26,730 bases of DNA from Candidatus Marinamargulisbacteria bacterium SCGC AG-343-D04. GTDB lineage: Bacteria > Margulisbacteria > Marinamargulisbacteria > GCA-2716485 > GCA-002719695. The translations under genes and the position numbers were made by a program. The notes under the pieces were generated by a model, which saw only the letters and a program-made list of their open reading frames with translations, was not told the origin of the DNA and searched no databases. Location of the stretch: assembly GCA_003265885.1 (NCBI GenBank), contig QFBQ01000021.1, positions 1 to 26,730 of the forward strand, written 5' to 3'. Every line of letters begins with the position of its first letter. Position 1 is the stretch's first letter. Positions 23,057 through 26,730 of this stretch are shown in pieces.

Positions 23057-25402
23057 TTACTTGTTTTTTACAAATTTACTTAAATTCTTTTCTATATCTA
23101 AAAAAAGAAAAGAAGGGTTAGAGTAGTCAATAGAATTATTAGTATAACGAGTACTATATTTGTCTTTTTGACCATTTTCATCTAAGAAAATAGACAGACT
23201 TTTTCCTCCATCGTAGGTGTTTTCAGCTACAGGTTTCGAAAAATTAATACGATAGTTATCTTTCCCAGATTTATCATTGAAAAAGGCAAAGCTATTATGT
23301 TCAGCTTGAGCCATTACAAAATTCCCTTCTAAGCATTGATAGGTATCATTTCCTGCATGATCTGAAAAATAAGCATTACTATAATCCCAGGCAACTCCCA
23401 TAGTAGAGCCAAATAATGACTTGTAATGGTCATTTCCAGAAAAATCAGTAAAAATACCTAGAGCAGAGTGGGCGGCTGTCCCTAAACTATAACGGGCCCC
23501 AAGATAGTTATCATTCCCTTTTTCATCCAGAAACAAGCCTAAACCATAGGAGTAGCCAGACCCTAATGAAAAATTCCCAGATTCATATCTATCATCTCCA
23601 GACTTATCATGCAAAATCCCTATGCCCCCAGATGCAATATTACGTAAACCAAATCCAAAACCTTGAGACGCCGATTTAAAAATGCCTGGAGAGGCATAAG
23701 TATTGGCATGGCGAGAACCCGAAAAATAGTGGTCATCACCCTTATAATCATGAACTGCTCCAATCCCATAGGTTAAGCCCACCCCTTGAGAAAAATAGGT
23801 GGATGAAAACTCGTCGTTTCCTGTATAGTCAATGAGAGACCCAATTCCCCATAAACCTAAACCCTGAGCAAAAGATTGAGCTACATACGAATCAGCGCCT
23901 TCTAAATCAATCAAATAAGAGACACCAAAAAAAGAGGTTCCTTGGGTCAGCCTGTTTCCTCGATATAAATCATCACCTGACACATCCAAAAGCAATGAAT
24001 ACCCCAAAAATGATGCGGATTGAGAGAAAGACTCTTGTGAGGAATATATATCATCGCCGTTAAAGTCAATTAACATATTGATATGAGATGTGTCGAAATG
24101 ACCTGCCGCATTATTTTTATAGGTATCATTACCACCCAAATCTATAATGAAAGAGACATTGGATGTATAGCTGTTGGCACTGGAATCTCCAATAATAAAA
24201 ATTCCAAAATCTGTTTCTTGTTCATATAATATATATCCAGATGTTTTTGTGAGTAATGATGTCGACTTTTTCTGATACTTACAAGATCGTTTGAAGTTTT
24301 CTAGCCATTTTAGATCCTGCAAGGATAATAGATATGAATATCCAGTAAAAAGAGCATCGAAATCAACTTTTTTTGAGATGCTAACGAGTTCATTTGCTTC
24401 TCCAACATTAAGAGCAGATGATTCATCTAGCATAAAATTATTTGTTAAGGATTCTAAGAGTTGTGGAGTAAACGATGATAAACGTACTCTTTCTTCAGAA
24501 GATAAGTCTTGAAAAGCTTTAGTAAGAAACGTTTGTGAACGCTCTAAAATGGAATGTATATAGGTAATATGATCATCAAATGTATCAGAGGTAGGGGCGG
24601 TAATGTCTTGGGGTAAAGAAATGTTTTGATCTAAAAGTTTAGTGTGAAAAAGATAAAGAGACTGTACGGAACTGTTAAGGACAGATTGTTTCATGACAGA
24701 AGAAAATGCAGGCATTTTTTCGAAATTGACATGCAGATATCTCACATTCGATAAGCGATAACCATTATCCCAAAACTCATTTAGGAGCTGCTTTTCTTTA
24801 AGTGTGGATAATGTGTTTTCATACTGGTAGTTAGATTTGATAGTACTAAAAAAAGAAGAGTAAAAGGGACTAATATAAGATACTTTTGTAAAGTTTTCTA
24901 AGGAGATACTAGGGGTAGCTGTTAGCATAAATGGACGATGTTTTAACACGACATCGATGTTTTTATGTTGAAGCATTCTAGAAAATTTGAATTCAAGTAT
25001 TTCATTGTAATCAAGTCCATTAACAGAATCTTGAATATCATCAAAATTGTGAGCAACATCAATATAGTCGTCGTCTATTTTTTTCGAGGTTGATTTTATT
25101 TCTCTTAATACACGTAATTTTAAGGTTTCATCGATAGACTTATGGGTAGATAAATACGTTTTAAACTCTGCTCCAATATTTTCAGAAGTAAAGGTTTGTA
25201 GATCATACATGTAAATAACGTCGTGAGCTTTCAACTCGGAAGAGGCTGCTGCAGAATCAGGAATAATATAATCAATTTTTAGGCCTTTAATGTTTTCTTG
25301 TTCAAAAGGTGAGAAGCCTATCCCCAAAAAAGCAGGATGCTCTATCGCAGATACAGTGATAGACAGAGATAAAAATATAATAATACAAAAATGTTTTACC
25401 AT
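23057..25402 (-). CDS. Exported PDZ-like protein with 12 GxD-type beta repeats
   Basis: A 781-residue protein with a signal peptide (1-19, ending ITVSA). Residues about 22-105 look like a PDZ domain (HPAFLGIGFSPFEQENIKGL, YIIPDSAAASSELKAHDVIY), then a long helical middle (about 106-410). From about residue 416 to 751 there are about twelve repeats of 22-40 residues with the core [ILHTSN]DxxGxDxY: IDLGGNDTY, IDFNGDDIY, LDVSGDDLY, IDYTGNDEF, HDKSGDDRY, TDFSGNDHY, SDHAGNDTY and others. Asp/Gly-rich cores like these often bind calcium in beta-roll or beta-helix proteins, but the period is longer than in RTX toxins. Likely periplasmic or surface-displayed. The ATG overlaps the stop of the upstream small gene (ATGGTAA). 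Role unknown. Confidence 0.85.
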   Translation of the reverse strand: MVKHFCIIIFLSLSITVSAIEHPAFLGIGFSPFEQENIKGLKIDYIIPDSAAASSELKAHDVIYMYDLQTFTSENIGAEFKTYLSTHKSIDETLKLRVLREIKSTSKKIDDDYIDVAHNFDDIQDSVNGLDYNEILEFKFSRMLQHKNIDVVLKHRPFMLTATPSISLENFTKVSYISPFYSSFFSTIKSNYQYENTLSTLKEKQLLNEFWDNGYRLSNVRYLHVNFEKMPAFSSVMKQSVLNSSVQSLYLFHTKLLDQNISLPQDITAPTSDTFDDHITYIHSILERSQTFLTKAFQDLSSEERVRLSSFTPQLLESLTNNFMLDESSALNVGEANELVSISKKVDFDALFTGYSYLLSLQDLKWLENFKRSCKYQKKSTSLLTKTSGYILYEQETDFGIFIIGDSSANSYTSNVSFIIDLGGNDTYKNNAAGHFDTSHINMLIDFNGDDIYSSQESFSQSASFLGYSLLLDVSGDDLYRGNRLTQGTSFFGVSYLIDLEGADSYVAQSFAQGLGLWGIGSLIDYTGNDEFSSTYFSQGVGLTYGIGAVHDYKGDDHYFSGSRHANTYASPGIFKSASQGFGFGLRNIASGGIGILHDKSGDDRYESGNFSLGSGYSYGLGLFLDEKGNDNYLGARYSLGTAAHSALGIFTDFSGNDHYKSLFGSTMGVAWDYSNAYFSDHAGNDTYQCLEGNFVMAQAEHNSFAFFNDKSGKDNYRINFSKPVAENTYDGGKSLSIFLDENGQKDKYSTRYTNNSIDYSNPSFLFLDIEKNLSKFVKNK

Positions 25403-25608
25403 GATTGACGTGAACGTTTTTCTTTATTTAATTTATTTCTCTCAGAAATAGAGATGTATTGTTCTGTTAGTTCCTCTAAAGTGAGTTTTATAAACCTCTT
25501 TGTTTTTTTTTCGATACACCATAAACGTCCATCCTCACATTTTTTGCCATATATAAGAATGTGTCCTGTAGATTTGTTGCTGAACTCCATACCTTTTCGT
25601 AATTTCAT
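25396..25608 (-). CDS. Small hypothetical protein, 70 residues, coupled to the repeat protein
   Basis: ATG at 25608 with Shine-Dalgarno GAGGGG and 4-base spacing. The protein begins MKLRKGMEFSNKSTGHILIY and includes KKCEDGRLWCIEKKTKRFI, a possible CxxD...C beta unit, and ends with basic helix residues NKLNKEKRSRQSW. No family is recognised. Its stop overlaps the ATG of the 781-residue gene by seven bases, so the two are probably co-translated and share a promoter, divergent from the HU-like gene. A chaperone or regulator of the repeat protein is a guess. Confidence 0.65.
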   Translation of the reverse strand: MKLRKGMEFSNKSTGHILIYGKKCEDGRLWCIEKKTKRFIKLTLEELTEQYISISERNKLNKEKRSRQSW

Positions 25609-25659
25609 ATTACCCCTCGATAACTTTTTGATGTGTTTGTTATACTATTATAGTAAACG

Positions 25660-25944
25660 ATGTCGAGTATAAAAAAAACAAATGATTTAACCCAATATCT
25701 GTATGAAACAAGCAATAAGCCTAAAAAAGAGATTTCCAAGGCACTGTTTTTTGTTTTTCAGCAGTTACTGTTAGCGGTTATTAAAAAAAATTCATTTAAA
25801 ATAGTGGGTTTTGGAGAATTTCGATTAAATGAAAGAAAGGAACGCAGTGTACTGCATCCTGCCACTCAAAAACGTGCGAAAGTGCCGAAACGAAACATTA
25901 TTTTTTGCAAATTTAGTAAATCACTTTATCTAGATATTAAATAG
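25660..25944 (+). CDS. HU/IHF-family DNA-binding protein
   Basis: A 94-residue protein. The core GFGEFRLNERKERSVLHPAT (residues 48-67) followed by QKRAKVPKRNIIFCKFSKSL is the beta-arm of the HU/IHF fold, with the proline at the tip (HPATQKR region) that intercalates in DNA. It is a histone-like, DNA-bending dimer of the nucleoid. The N-terminal helix part (about 1-40) is more divergent than in classic HU (no MNKxELI start). TATAGT (25649-25654) is a possible -10, which would put the transcription start within two bases of the ATG; the -35 is poor. The stop is 14 bases from the end of the DUF2797 gene. Distinguishing HU from IHF is not possible here. Confidence 0.9.
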   Translation: MSSIKKTNDLTQYLYETSNKPKKEISKALFFVFQQLLLAVIKKNSFKIVGFGEFRLNERKERSVLHPATQKRAKVPKRNIIFCKFSKSLYLDIK

Positions 25945-25958
25945 AAGATCCTAATGTT

Positions 25959-26730
25959 TTAGAAATGAAAACTAAGTTCATGTCCGATATATTTGTTGAT
26001 GTTGAATACGATTCCTGATTCAAAAAATAGATATTGGCCCTTCATCCCAATTAAGGTGTCTCGAAAATCATCACAAGCATCTAAAGAAAGAGACGATGTT
26101 ATCTTGGTAGGCTGTTTTACAAAGGGATAGCTAAAGGTATAGTCTGTATCGTTGCTAGAAATATAATCTGAATAATCCGACAAATACGATAATGCTTCTC
26201 GTTTACTTTCGTGTAAAGAGGACAGTGGTTCCGCGCAACATAACATTTTTTTCCAAAATGTTTTATCATGAAAATAGGATTTAAGGAGAACTTCAATACA
26301 CCCTGCAATATAGCGGTTAGGGGTTTCGCAAACGATAATGGCATTAAGAGCTCCTTGGTCTATCCACCTTGACGGAATATTAGATGCCTGAGTAACACCA
26401 ACTTTGACATGAGATGTATAGGATAGATAGACGATTTGAGGGGATAAATGATGTGTTGTTTCCCACTCCATATCTCGACCAATACCTAGGTGAGCTTGGC
26501 ATTTTTCTGGAGAAATAATGCAAGGTGATGCAAGAGGTGATGAATAAAAACAAGGATAACAACAGCCCATTCTAAATAATTTTTTCACCCATTTCTTACA
26601 CGATGAGCATTGAATACGATGCGTAGGTGTAATGTGGATAGGCTGTCCTAAATAAGTGTTTAAATGAATGTCATTAATAAAGTAGTCGACAGTATGAGTG
26701 CTAGAAAGAGACGTGTTTAATTTTTTTAGA
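25959..26730 (-). CDS. DUF2797 family protein, 5' end outside window
   Basis: On the minus strand the frame stays open past the GTG at 26588 to the window edge (256 codons in view), so the gene starts to the right of the window. The upstream part reads YFINDIHLNTYLGQPIHITP then QCSSCKKWVKKLFRMGCCYPCF, matching the DUF2797 order: N-terminal beta segment, zinc-ligand Cys pairs (CSSC, CCYPC), SPEKCQAH, VYLSYTSHVKVGVTQ, PSRWIDQGA and TFWKKML. Family members are uncharacterised; the Cys/His pattern suggests a zinc-binding protein. Ends 14 bases from HU. Nothing truncates it here other than the edge. Confidence 0.9.
   Translation of the reverse strand, partial: LKKLNTSLSSTHTVDYFINDIHLNTYLGQPIHITPTHRIQCSSCKKWVKKLFRMGCCYPCFYSSPLASPCIISPEKCQAHLGIGRDMEWETTHHLSPQIVYLSYTSHVKVGVTQASNIPSRWIDQGALNAIIVCETPNRYIAGCIEVLLKSYFHDKTFWKKMLCCAEPLSSLHESKREALSYLSDYSDYISSNDTDYTFSYPFVKQPTKITSSLSLDACDDFRDTLIGMKGQYLFFESGIVFNINKYIGHELSFHF

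Overview
The window reads as chromosomal DNA of a low-GC (about one third G+C by eye), Gram-negative bacterium using the standard code (TAA, TAG and TGA all end genes). Supporting signs are a predicted outer-membrane beta-barrel protein, several Sec-type signal peptides, an LpxH-like phosphoesterase, Cox15-type heme A synthase (aerobic respiration) and a class II tRNA-Ser with encoded CCA. The phylum cannot be fixed from this sequence. The long two-domain QueF, the DUF2797 protein and the threonine synthase subtype resemble Gammaproteobacteria and some poorly sampled aquatic lineages, but that is only a guess.

Layout. 1-3021: 3' part of a very large helical membrane protein that enters from the left edge, carries an internal ~90-residue duplication and ends in a HEPN-like motif. 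3086-4700: DtxR/MntR-type regulator, tRNA-Ser(UGA), two small unknown genes and a bidirectional terminator. 4827-8569: threonine synthase, a PEGA-like/beta-barrel envelope protein and a glycosyltransferase. 8829-10333: biotin pair bioB-birA (biotin synthesis and attachment). 10400-12607: small secreted protein, orphan PstS-like phosphate-binding protein and LpxH-like phosphoesterase. 12612-13756: two small membrane proteins and a FlgG-like protein that unusually has a signal peptide. 13757-14497: intergenic region with 2.5 identical copies of a 181-bp tandem repeat. 14498-16422: NAD-type epimerase and heme A synthase. 16419-20405: four-gene Gld-type ABC exporter operon on the minus strand. 20483-23056: SEC-C methionine aminopeptidase, a small unknown gene, a NUDIX hydrolase and QueF (queuosine). 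23057-25608: a 781-residue exported repeat protein coupled to a 70-residue partner. 25660-26730: HU-like protein and the start-less part of a DUF2797 gene that runs off the right edge.

The clearest genome-wide signal is translational. At least seven genes (thrC, bioB, map, queF, nudix, pstS-like, the LpxH-like gene) have a sigma70-type -10 hexamer placed so that transcription would begin at, or within about two bases of, the start codon, usually with a -35 box 17-18 bases upstream and no usable Shine-Dalgarno. Other genes have normal Shine-Dalgarno sites. The window therefore appears to mix leaderless and led transcripts, and I used this to correct several starts. The most system-like candidates are the HEPN-like giant protein, the tandem repeat with its short repeated reading frame, the secreted FlgG-like cluster and the PDZ-like repeat protein. 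I see no CRISPR array, complete insertion sequence or prophage.
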